21,126 bases of DNA from Chara braunii (taxonomy: Eukaryota > Streptophyta > Charophyceae > Charales > Characeae): the NCBI GenBank assembly GCA_003427395.1, contig BFEA01000587.1:292484-313609 (forward strand), given 5' to 3'. Each line of letters begins with the position of its first letter. Positions within the stretch are counted from its first letter, which is position 1. The position numbers were made by a program, and so were the translations under genes. The notes below the pieces were generated by a model that made no database searches, was not told where the DNA came from, and saw only the letters and a list, made by a program, of their open reading frames with translations. Shown here piece by piece: positions 8,324-14,644 of this stretch.

Positions 8324-8806
8324 TCAATTACCGTCACCTTCGCGAAGCGATTGAAGCAGACCGCCGTCTCGCGCCTCGGACACACCACCGTACGTGTTGT
8401 CCGTGCAATCCCCGCTTGGGCGGGGATTGATGATCCGAGTGTGCGTTGCCGCTGCTCCGCTGCTGGTGGACAACTGGAAGCTGAGATCAACCGCTGCATT
8501 GCCATCGTCGTCGCAGAGCCCCTCGTTCAGCAGTGAGGTGTAAGACCACGGGGTCTCCACCCGCCTGCCGCTGTACGACTGTGTCGCCGCCCATTCCTGC
8601 GTCGAACCACTTCCCAACCACAAAGTCGACGACCTGACGTCTTCCCCCTCGTCATCCGACGGCGGCAGAGGAATCTCGTGAGAAGGCAGGTGAGCATACA
8701 ACCTCGGGTCGTACGGCTGCTTCGCTACAGACCCCGCACTGCGTTGTCGATTACTCGCTCCGGAGGTTGTGCCTGCCGGTCTACCGTTGGCCAGTCGTCG
8801 ATCCAT
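8324..8806 (-). CDS. N-terminal segment of the Myb/SANT-like partner protein
   Basis: From MDRRLANGRPAG (Met codon at 8806-8804) the frame runs about 160 residues to a stop near 8324. Sensible blocks include YDPRLYAHLPSHEIPLPPSDDEGEDV, RRVETPWSYTSLLNEG and DDDGNAAVDLSFQL, followed by a Ser/Gly/Ala-rich tail. It lacks a catalytic domain. The upstream extension of the same frame (Met at 8947) would add a run of Leu and Val that looks like a membrane segment. I think this is untranslated or antisense noise and chose 8806. Continuation toward the Myb domain requires a change of frame near 8400. Confidence 0.5.
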   Translation of the reverse strand: MDRRLANGRPAGTTSGASNRQRSAGSVAKQPYDPRLYAHLPSHEIPLPPSDDEGEDVRSSTLWLGSGSTQEWAATQSYSGRRVETPWSYTSLLNEGLCDDDGNAAVDLSFQLSTSSGAAATHTRIINPRPSGDCTDNTYGGVSEARDGGLLQSLREGDGN

Positions 8807-9434
8807 CCTGTCGGCTTTCTTGGAAGATCTCCTTCTGCAAGCTGCGAGCGAGACGAGGCCGACGAAACACACGTGGAAGAAGACAACGACGAGAAGCAGC
8901 ACGACGACGAGGAGCAGCAGAGGCAGCCTGAGCAGCAGGTCGGCCATGTAAGGGCCATTCAAAGGGCAACAAACCGACGACAGCGGTCGACCGTCCAACG
9001 AACAAGCACGTGGACACAAGAAAGATCGGTGGAAGATCTGTGCTCCAACGTGCGAGGCGTGACGACAAACAAAGAAAACGACGATCTTCTGCAATGAAAC
9101 TGTCGTCGTCGAAAGGGGCGCCAGGTGGGAAAAGCACTCGAATTTCGGACCGTTGTTGACGATCGCCCGCCGCAGCAGACCGCAGGACGCCAGCCGGCAC
9201 TTTGCGTGGACGGATGGAGGCCTCTCGCCGACGGTTACCGTTTGGAGCCGTTGGGGCGCCGTGCAGATTTTCGACGCAAAGATGTCCGTGCTCCTGTTCG
9301 CTGGACCACGTCTGGACCACCCACGAACCGAAAGTGTGCGTCGACGCATGCCTTCGCCGCTCCGAATTTCGCGCTTCCTTGTGCTCCGAGAGACCTCGAG
9401 AGGTCCCTTAGGGGTTAGGAAAAAATGGCTGTGG

Positions 9435-9548
9435 CCACAAGGACGCCACAAGGAAATCTCCTTGTGGTGTTTTCACTTTCTTTTTCGAGAATCGTCCCCA
9501 AGGACAGGTGGAACGATCATTTCCTTGTGGATTTCGGGTCCACAAGGA
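9435..9548. promoter_or_regulatory. Right subterminal CCACAAGGA array
   Basis: Exact copies of CCACAAGGA or its complement are at 9435-9443, 9446-9454, 9459-9467, 9522-9530 and 9540-9548, with a one-base variant CCCCAAGGA at 9496-9504. The pair 9446-9467 forms a 22-bp palindrome that closely matches the one at 2060-2081. The right end carries more copies than the left, so end recognition may be asymmetric. Binding by the Myb-like partner is inferred. Confidence 0.6.
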
Positions 9549-9549
9549 C

Positions 9550-9563
9550 TGTCTAACGAGGCC
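9550..9563 (-). repeat. Harbinger right terminal inverted repeat
   Basis: TGTCTAACGAGGCC is the exact inverse of the left end at 2026-2039. Confidence 0.9.
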
Positions 9564-9566
9564 TAG

Positions 9567-10006
9567 ATGCTGAAAAGAAGTATTGGAATCACGCTCCAGG
9601 AACATAGCCAAGGTTTTCTATTTTTTTTTTCTTTTCTTTTTTTTTATTACTATTTTATTATTATTTATTTATTTTTAAACAAAACCGGGAACCGGGCCCG
9701 GTGTCCCTTATATTACAGAGCCAGGAAGCGGGCCTGGCGTCCCTCACACAAGCTGGGCAGTCTGAGTCGGAGGCGAGACATCATCGGGCAGGCCCTAAGA
9801 ACCAGACTGCAGTTCCAAAACCACGTCACACACCACACCATCACACACAAAAATGTTTTTCATGTGAAGGTTGCATTTGCGAAAAAAAAAAAGAAGACAA
9901 AAGATAAAGGTCCCATTTGCACGGTTATATGCAGCTGCGTGCCCTCCTCATTTGTGTTATGTGCAGAGTTTTCTGCAGGAGTACAGAAAAGCAGATACAC
10001 ATCCGG

Positions 10007-10039
<33 letters not shown>

Positions 10040-10059
10040 AACAACAACAACATAAAAAA
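9567..10059. other. T-rich and A-rich tract, no gene
   Basis: The stretch 9620-9676 is almost pure T/A. A paired motif follows: GGGCCCGGTGTCCCTTATATTACAGA and GCGGGCCTGGCGTCCCTCACAC, about 9695-9755. Then come a run of 32 A (10007-10038) and (CAA)n. The frames crossing this stretch are lysine, phenylalanine or asparagine runs and not genes. The A-run followed by CAA repeats could be the tail of an old retroposed copy. Confidence 0.4.
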
Positions 10060-10147
10060 AGATCAATCACTATATTTTCTGCGCCTGTCCGCAAACACTT
10101 CCAAATTGAGGCGTTATATCCAATCCTCTTTGCTAGTGGGACCTCGC
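10060..10147. repeat. Palindromic foldback element, copy C (right half only)
   Basis: AGATCAATC, then CGCCTGTCCGCAAACACTTCC, a diverged ATTGAGGCGTTATATCC, and finally the family end CAATCCTCTTTGCTAGTGGG through 10147. It aligns with the right half of copy A, including the AGATCAATC loop. The left half is absent and the A/CAA tract adjoins the break. Confidence 0.6.
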
Positions 10148-10402
10148 CCTGGCGCACTATACTTTCGCCTTTTCAATCTAAAGGGAAAAAAAGGGAAAAA
10201 GAAAAAAAGAAGAGCAATGTGGCCTCGCTCCACTAAACATTCTGTATTTATCTGGACTTCGGACTGCCCGCACATTTTGAATGTATCGGGCTCATTACCA
10301 GCTCCAGATACGTGTTGAACGAGGAACAGTCTGAGGTTGCGGTCAAGAATACGCCGCACCACTTTTTTTTTTTTCCCCTCTGAATGAGCATATAAACATG
10401 CA

Positions 10403-10428
10403 ACAATATATATATATCGTCACAAATA
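10403..10428 (-). repeat. Third copy of the GTGACGATATATAT element end
   Basis: Read on the minus strand, TTTGTGACGATATATATA is the same word that ends the two hammerhead-associated repeats at 11930 and 13835. Nothing else of those repeats follows here, so only the extreme 3' end is present, next to AT dinucleotides. This is what a heavily 5'-truncated retroelement copy would look like. Confidence 0.45.
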
Positions 10429-10650
10429 TATAAAATTCAAATAGTGAGAACCGACAAAACTTCTTTTTTTTTTTTTTTTTTTTTTAAAGAAAACTCTGTT
10501 CATTTCAATCAAAAAGGGAGACCGGGAAAACCTCCACAAACAACCCGGAGCAAAATCTGGGACCATTACCCAGCTTCGGTGCAGGCGATGGGGTGTGTCC
10601 AGGCTGCCAGAAATGGCCTAAACTGGGCCACTGCCCTGACATTCCGCATC

Positions 10651-11316
10651 CCTGGGGTCTGGTCCCACCTAAGGTTGTTGAGTTTAGAAAACTCAATGGT
10701 GTGACGCCATTTCGACATAAATAAATTCGAAACAAGAAATAAAAAACCTGAAAAAAAAGCTAGAAACAGCTTTTCTCTTTATTTTTGATAACGTAAGTCG
10801 GAGAAATGAAAAATGTCTGGAACAGTCAGAGTGACCGTCTCCGTGAAAAAGGGCTACTCCCCGTGGTGAGGGGACAGGAGGTCACCATTCGTAAAATGGA
10901 CAGGGACAACGTGGATGGCCAAATGCATTCATTGCCCAAAGAAGGAAACGAGTTTCATGCCAGAGAGCCAAACACAGCTGTCAGAGTTCGTCCGTTTCAG
11001 GATGCAATGATGTCTCAAAAACCGAAAAAAGGAAAGGCACGGCCGTTGAGAAATCTACCCTACCCTCGGTAGGGTAGTTTTCTCAATGCACAATGGTTTC
11101 CCCCCCAAACCAAAAGGGCCAAAGCATACTACAAAACGGTTTTCACGTCAAATAAAAATTCAACAAAAAGACAAAATCTAATAGGTTATTCTCCTGTATT
11201 TCGGCACCATCAGATCGCAATACATCAACGGCAGAGCTCCGTCCCACCATGCCGCACGTGATAGAAAGCTCAGCGTTGAGAAAACTCAACGCTGTAGGTG
11301 GGACTAGACCCCTGGG
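10651..11316. mobile_element. Non-autonomous element with about 35-bp terminal inverted repeats
   Basis: The left end GGGGTCTGGTCCCACCTA (about 10654-10671), followed by TTGAGTTT, is inverted at the right end around 11283-11314 (TAGGTGGGACTAGACCCC preceded by AAACTCAA). Identity is roughly 80 percent over 35 bp. Next to the ends are hairpins built on TTGAG/CTCAA. A perfect one is CAGCGTTGAG with CTCAACGCTG at 11271-11294. The body has no protein gene. It resembles a MITE. The GTCCCAC word is shared with the palindromic family nearby, so the two may use a related transposase; this is inference. Confidence 0.55.
11046..11086. repeat. Strong hairpin inside the 10651-11316 element
   Basis: Two 19-base arms (11046-11064 and 11068-11086) pair with a single mismatch around a 3-base loop. 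The arms contain CTACCCTACC / GGTAGGGTAG and end in TTGAGAAA / CTCAA. They share the TTGAGAAA word with the other hairpins of this element. Confidence 0.7.
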
Positions 11317-11488
11317 AAAGAACTCATCAACAATGCCTAAAAAGCCACACAATTCCAAAATACTATCTAAAAGAAAAATTTAACAAACAAAACATTACAT
11401 CAACAAGAGGTGCCTACACGGCCATAAAAGCCAGCACAAGCCTACTGAGAACCGACTTGCCGACTCCCCGCCTCCACCAAGGAACGGG

Positions 11489-11526
11489 AAAAAAAAAAAA
11501 AAAAAAAAAAAAGAGAGAGAGAAAGA
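11489..11526 (+). repeat. Poly-A plus GA-rich simple repeat
   Basis: A run of about 23 A (11489-11511) is followed by a short GA-rich run. The reading frames across it are lysine/arginine artefacts. Confidence 0.8.
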
Positions 11527-11658
11527 AAAAACGTGCTGACTCCTCCCCCTCCCCTACTGAAGAGAAAAAGCAAGAAATGAGAACAACTTGCTGAGTCATT
11601 CGCTGCCCCGCAGTCCTTTGCGCCCTGAGCTTCCGGAAGTCCCTCTGGCCGTCTTTAC

Positions 11659-11829
11659 CCGGGGCCAAGTCCCACGAGCAGCGTTGAGCTACCTCAACAC
11701 CTGAATCTGGACGTGTTTGTGGAGACGTGCATTTCAGGAAACTCAACACCATTTCTGCGCATCTCTGCAAAAGCGTCCAGATTCAGGCATTGAGGTAGCT
11801 CAACGCCGCTAGTGGGACTTGGCGCCCGG
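11659..11829. repeat. Palindromic foldback element, copy D (complete)
   Basis: The two arms mirror each other. CCAAGTCCCACGAGCAGCG at the left faces GCTAGTGGGACTTGG at the right, and both carry GCGTTGAG-CTAC-CTCAACGC-type inner hairpins and CCTGAATCTGGACG. The outer palindrome extends to CCGGGGCC / GGCGCCCGG. The central loop (about 11725-11775) is unpaired. It has no coding capacity, and differs from copies A-C and E by the GTTGAG module in place of the GGATT module. A transposable foldback element or MITE subfamily is likely. Confidence 0.75.
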
Positions 11830-11929
11830 CCAGTAACCGCTGCAACTGGTTCTTTGCCTTGCAATCCTACTGAATGCCCGCGCCCTATAACGTTATTAAA
11901 TTATTACAAGTTATTTAAACCAAAAAAAA

Positions 11930-12031
11930 ATATATATCGTCACAAACAGAACTGCCCAGTAAACCGTAGGCAGAGAGAGAGAAGAGGACAACAAACGAGG
12001 GGCTGTTTCACCGACTCATCAGGAGGCTGAT
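11930..12031 (-). repeat. Hammerhead-associated repeat, copy 1
   Basis: This is closely similar to 13835-13955. On the minus strand it reads CAGCCTCCTGATGAGTCGG, then GCCCCTCGTTTGTTGTCC, CT-rich DNA, GCCTACGGTTTACTGGGCAG and finally TTTGTGACGATATATA. Relative to the other copy about 20 bases are missing at 12005/12006, including the GAAA box of the hammerhead-like fold. A degenerate retroelement end (for example Penelope-like, some of which carry hammerheads) is possible, but no protein supports a class. Confidence 0.6.
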
Positions 12032-12041
12032 ATATAACCCA

Positions 12042-12088
12042 GCCTATACCACGTGGCTGAATGGTATACACATGTAGCTGTTAGACAG
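12042..12088 (+). repeat. Direct repeat with 13716-13764
   Basis: The segment containing GTGGCTGAATGGTATACACATGTAGCTGTTAGA-like DNA recurs near 13716-13764 with a few changes. In both places it lies within about 130 bp of a hammerhead-associated repeat but on different sides of it. It may be another part of the same element. Confidence 0.55.
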
Positions 12089-12098
12089 ATCTGACCGC

Positions 12099-12186
12099 GT
12101 CCTTCGGGACATCCGTTAAAATTGGAAAGCTGCATGGCCCCTGCGCACGGATGAAACGCATAAATCGCAAAATGGTACAAATTTTT
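12099..12186 (+). pseudogene. U6 snRNA pseudogene (plant type)
   Basis: U6 RNA is the catalytic-core snRNA of the spliceosome. This copy starts with GTCCTTCGGGACATCCG and TTAAAATTGGAA, continues GCATGGCCCCTGCGCACGGATGA, and ends AATGGTACAAATTTTT with the terminal T run. About 15 bases that normally follow TTGGAA (the conserved ACAGAGA box region) are deleted. That box is essential for 5' splice site pairing, so the copy cannot work. I saw no plant snRNA promoter elements upstream. It is probably a retroposed copy. Confidence 0.85.
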
Positions 12187-12338
12187 AAAAACGCAAAAAA
12201 AAAAAAAAAAGAGATACTGACCGCAGTGACCCGGGCGTTCTATGCGGGTGACGGCGGTAGCTACTGGTTGAATGCCCGCGCGCTGTAATGACGTTATTAA
12301 AACCCATTTGGGTGAACGATGCACACGTGACAAGGATA

Positions 12339-12544
12339 CCGACCCGAGCGTGTTCTATTCTGGTGCGTGGTCCCACTAGCAAAGAGGATCGGATCGAATG
12401 CCTGAATCTGGACGTGTTTGTAGAGAGGTGCAGGAAATCGAGATTGAACTGCTTTTCTGCATAAAACACATCCAGATTCAGGCATTCGATCCGATCCTCT
12501 TTGCTAGTGGGACCACGCACCAGAATAGAACACGCTCGGGTCGG
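12339..12544. repeat. Palindromic foldback element, copy E (81-bp arms)
   Basis: Positions 12339-12419 pair with 12464-12544 without gaps and with very few mismatches, around a 44-base loop. From the outside in, the arms read CCGACCCGAGCGTGTTC, GGTCCCACTAGCAAAGAGG, ATCGGATCGAATGCC and TGAATCTGGACGTG. The palindrome extends well beyond the GTCCCACTAGC word shared by the family. Frames over it are mirror artefacts. The near identity of the arms implies a recent origin or ongoing arm correction. Confidence 0.85.
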
Positions 12545-12636
12545 GTGAAGACGGTAGCTACTGCTCGGGTCGGGCATTCGATCCTATCCTCTTTGCTAGT
12601 GGGACCTCGGACCTGGTGAAGACGGTAGCTACTGCT
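12545..12636 (+). repeat. Fragment F of the palindromic family plus a duplicated flank
   Basis: The word GTGAAGACGGTAGCTACTGCT occurs at about 12545-12564 and again at about 12616-12636. Between them, 12573-12610 repeats the right arm end of copy E (CATTCGATCCTATCC, then CTTTGCTAGTGGGACC). The arrangement looks like a partial tandem duplication of the right end and its flank. Confidence 0.7.
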
Positions 12637-12893
12637 TCGTTGTTAACTCTTTTTCCTTTTCTTTCTTTTTTTTTTGGGAAGCGTTCTGCCGATTTGAGGT
12701 TTTGGGCATGGTTCAGGTCACACTGCTGTACCTTTTCAGATTGGACAATGTCGCAGCCGTTTGGAGAAATGGGGATCTGGTACTTGGCTCATCACATGGC
12801 GCCATCCACAAAGTGTGCAAGAACTTTTGTGAACGAATTTTTGCCAATTTTGAATTTTCGATGAAAATGCGAAAAAGGAAATACGGCATTTGC

Positions 12894-12895
<2 letters not shown>

Positions 12896-12955
<60 letters not shown>
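12896..12955 (+). repeat. (CT)n microsatellite
   Basis: About 60 bases of nearly pure CT. The Ser-Leu and Arg-Glu frames over it are artefacts. No gene is seen between 12637 and 13240. Confidence 0.9.
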
Positions 12956-12956
<1 letters not shown>

Positions 12957-13336
12957 CCCCGCGGCTTCCCAGCCCGCTGACAAATGGGCACACAAATCTG
13001 TATGATGGGCCCACTACCCTTTTTGGGGGAACATTTGGGATTATAGGTCCCAGTGTGAGTATGCCCTGATTGATTATTGAAAACTAGGCTACCAGAGTGG
13101 CCCGGGGCCACTTGCCCCGCCGGACCAAAAAAAAAAAACAAAAAAAAAACCTTTTTTTTTGTTTTAAATATGGTAAAGAATTTTGATGCAACCCTGAGGC
13201 AGTTTATTTTTCTTCATAACAATTTTTTTTTTGCTAAGACCTTCCCTGGTCCTTGCATGGTTTCGACGGTGCTTCAGGCTTATGTAGCTTTAGTATCTGA
13301 TACTTAAGCTTTGCGCTCTCGATTGTTTCCAAAAAA

Positions 13337-13383
13337 GACCCCTGATGAGTCTGACGCGGCGGTCAGACGAAACCGGTCGGGTC
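13337..13383 (+). ncRNA. Hammerhead self-cleaving ribozyme, type I with palindromic stem III
   Basis: All parts of the hammerhead catalytic core are present. Stem I is GACCC (13337-13341) with GGGTC (13379-13383). CTGATGA follows at 13342-13348. Stem II is GTCTGAC (13349-13355) with GTCAGAC (13362-13368), seven perfect pairs closed by the loop GCGGCG. GAAA is at 13369-13372. Then come CCGG and TC, giving the normal GUC cleavage triplet at 13376-13378 with cutting expected after C13378. Stem III is only ACCGGT, which has no loop and is self-complementary. One molecule therefore cannot close it, but two can, as in known dimeric hammerheads of short-stem-III families. Two compensatory helices plus every invariant core base make chance unlikely. 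Confidence 0.88.
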
Positions 13384-13391
13384 GTCGCCGA

Positions 13392-13408
13392 GGTGGAATC
13401 ATTCCACC
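13392..13408 (+). other. Perfect short hairpin just after the hammerhead
   Basis: GGTGGAAT (13392-13399) and ATTCCACC (13401-13408) are perfectly inverted around one base. They begin nine bases after stem I. The hairpin may be part of the folded ribozyme-bearing RNA or an accident of sequence. Confidence 0.5.
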
Positions 13409-13628
13409 ATCGCTGTTGTATTGTCATTTTTATCTTTCAAACAGCCGGTCACGTTCGGGTTTTGCATAGCTGGTTTGGGTCTCTGTCTTGTCGAGTCTCT
13501 TTCTGTCCTATCTTGGTCTTGATCGATTGTGACCGAAGCATTGGTACTGTGTGTTTTGAGGACGAGTGTGATTCTGGTTCTGACCATCGTTGTCATTGAG
13601 TATCTCATACTTCCCTGGTCCTTGCATG

Positions 13629-13670
13629 GCCGGGCCGTCCGGGAAAATAGGGCGACCCGGGCGGCCCGGC
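13629..13670. repeat. GC-rich inverted repeat
   Basis: GCCGGGCCGTCCGGG (13629-13643) faces CCCGGGCGGCCCGGC (13656-13670), 14 of 15 paired, with an A-rich loop. It directly abuts the second 20-bp direct repeat. Stable but of unknown role. Confidence 0.7.
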
Positions 13671-13715
13671 TGGTAGCCAAGATTGAAACTCATTTCGACT
13701 TTGAAACTGACTTAC

Positions 13716-13764
13716 AACCAGCCCATGTGGATGAATGCTATACGCATGTAGCTGTTAGATCAAG
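13716..13764 (+). repeat. Direct repeat with 12042-12088
   Basis: GTGGATGAATGCTATACGCATGTAGCTGTTAGA-like DNA matches the segment at 12042-12088. Here it precedes rather than follows the hammerhead-associated repeat. Confidence 0.5.
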
Positions 13765-13834
13765 ATAACGAGTCCAAATCGCATGACATTGAATGATATC
13801 ATCTCAGCTGCTACACCTACAAAAATGTAATCCA

Positions 13835-13955
13835 ATATATATCGTCACAAACAGAACTGCCCGGTAAACCGTAGGCAGAGAGAGAGAAGAGGACAACAAA
13901 CGAGGGGCTGTGACAAACTGTTTCCTCGGAGTTTCACCGACTCATCAGGAGGCTG
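13835..13955 (-). repeat. Hammerhead-associated repeat, copy 2 (longer)
   Basis: This is the same repeat as 11930-12031, with about 20 extra bases (TGACAAACTGTTTCCTCGG in the 13911-13930 stretch). Both copies end on the minus strand in GTTTGTGACGATATATA and begin near AT dinucleotides. Insertion into or next to AT-rich DNA would explain both borders. There is no coding capacity. Confidence 0.65.
13911..13955 (-). ncRNA. Degenerate hammerhead-like motif
   Basis: On the minus strand CTGATGA (13948-13942) is followed by TCGG (13940-13937), a seven-base loop and CCGA (13929-13926), then GAAAC (13924-13920) and a short possible stem III with a GTC triplet. The first stem II pair is G against G instead of the required G-C, and no stem I can be drawn on either side. 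I read it as a decayed or misfolded relative of a hammerhead, not an active one. Confidence 0.4.
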
Positions 13956-14442
13956 AACCCTATATATATATATATTACAGAACGAAGTCCCACCCCCCCA
14001 GATTCTTCATTCTTGACAGTACATTATGACGATCGACGGCCACTAATCACTGAAGAGTATTTCAAATGCATGTGGAGCTGATAGTGGTCCCAATACATTC
14101 AAAATGTTCGATCACCAGTGCAAATGTACTACGAAAAGAGTCCAGATACGCGTCGAAGGTTTACTCCAGCAGCCCCCTCTTTCCGTCGAACTTGGGCCGT
14201 GGACCACGAGCGAGGTCCCCACCCCCGAGTCTTGCCTTTCTGATCTTCATGACCAAAGGCCACCGGAAATGGGGTGAGGAAGGGGAAAAAAAAAAACGAC
14301 GGCGGGTGAGAGGGACCTCGTCCACGGTGATACCCTTCCCCGAGGATAGAATTGCGCATCAGATAACTTGAAGCATAAAAAAAAATAAAAACTCGGACAT
14401 ATATGAGAGAAGAAAGAAAAAAGTGGACATCCAGTCATGGAA
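13956..14442. other. Short AT microsatellite and unassigned DNA
   Basis: An AT run lies at about 13960-13975 next to the repeat end. The rest shows no coding or repeat feature beyond a short A-run near 14286 and GA-rich DNA around 14400. A truncated copy of the GTGGACAT unit starts at about 14422. Confidence 0.4.
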
Positions 14443-14497
14443 ACAGAAAAAAGTGGACATGTAGTCCTTCGGGTCATCCGTTAAAAGTGGAAAGACG

Positions 14498-14561
<64 letters not shown>

Positions 14562-14608
14562 AAAAGGTGGACATGTAGTCCTTCGGGTCATCCGTTAAAA
14601 GTGGAAAG

Positions 14609-14644
<36 letters not shown>

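Larger units (their letters stand above)
5289..8806 (-). pseudogene. Myb/SANT-like Harbinger partner gene, frame-disrupted
   Basis: Recognisable protein segments run in order down the minus strand: an N-terminal Ser/Gly-rich region (8806-8324), a Myb/SANT-like DNA-binding domain (7919-7638), a conserved follow-on block with MDRSVYDEMEAM (7595 down), a basic then acidic linker (6654-6190), a second linker (6196-5968) and a long C-terminal block (5954-5289). Neighbouring segments lie in different frames. At least two junctions look like single-base or few-base slips rather than introns: the A-run near 7667-7670, and GAGGCTCC near 5965-5975. In Harbinger elements this partner binds the ends and brings the transposase to DNA and nucleus. 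As it stands, no single long protein can be read. It could be a decayed gene, a gene with undetected introns, or a region with sequencing errors. Confidence 0.65.
2026..9563. mobile_element. PIF/Harbinger-type DNA transposon, near complete
   Basis: Both ends carry the 14-bp inverted repeat GGCCTCGTTAGACA (2026-2039, inverted at 9550-9563). It opens with the GG-rich start usual for PIF/Harbinger ends. Inside each end lies an array of CCACAAGGA words in both orientations. The element has the two-gene content of autonomous Harbingers: a DDE transposase on the plus strand (2638-4287) and a Myb/SANT-like DNA-binding partner on the minus strand (about 8806-5289), arranged tail to tail. The family normally duplicates a 3-bp target, often TWA. 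The flanking triplets here are GAG (2023-2025) and TAG (9564-9566), a 2-of-3 match, so the duplication is either mutated or not preserved. Length, ends and an open transposase suggest a relatively young insertion, but the partner gene is frame-disrupted. Confidence 0.9.
13241..13629 (+). mobile_element. Segment with a hammerhead, bracketed by 20-bp direct repeats
   Basis: CTTCCCTGGTCCTTGCATGG occurs exactly at 13241-13260 and at 13610-13629. Between them lie 349 bp that contain the hammerhead core (13337-13383) and no protein gene. Two readings fit: a small ribozyme-bearing retroelement with target duplications, or two neighbouring monomers of a 369-bp tandem repeat of which only the joint word is conserved. 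No A-tail is obvious inside the right repeat. Confidence 0.45.

Noticed and set aside
8807-9451. Upstream extension of the partner protein with a Leu/Val-rich apparent membrane segment
   Set aside because: The hydrophobic run comes from repetitive GAC/GAG-type DNA on the opposite strand. A membrane segment makes no sense for a nuclear DNA-binding partner, and the part before it is unconvincing.
9567-10318. Lysine- and phenylalanine-rich frames
   Set aside because: They are translations of poly-A, poly-T and CAA tracts.
12099-12186. Functional U6 snRNA gene
   Set aside because: The ACAGAGA region is deleted and no snRNA promoter elements were seen upstream.
12713-13141. Arg-Glu repeat frames
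   Set aside because: They are translations of the CT microsatellite.
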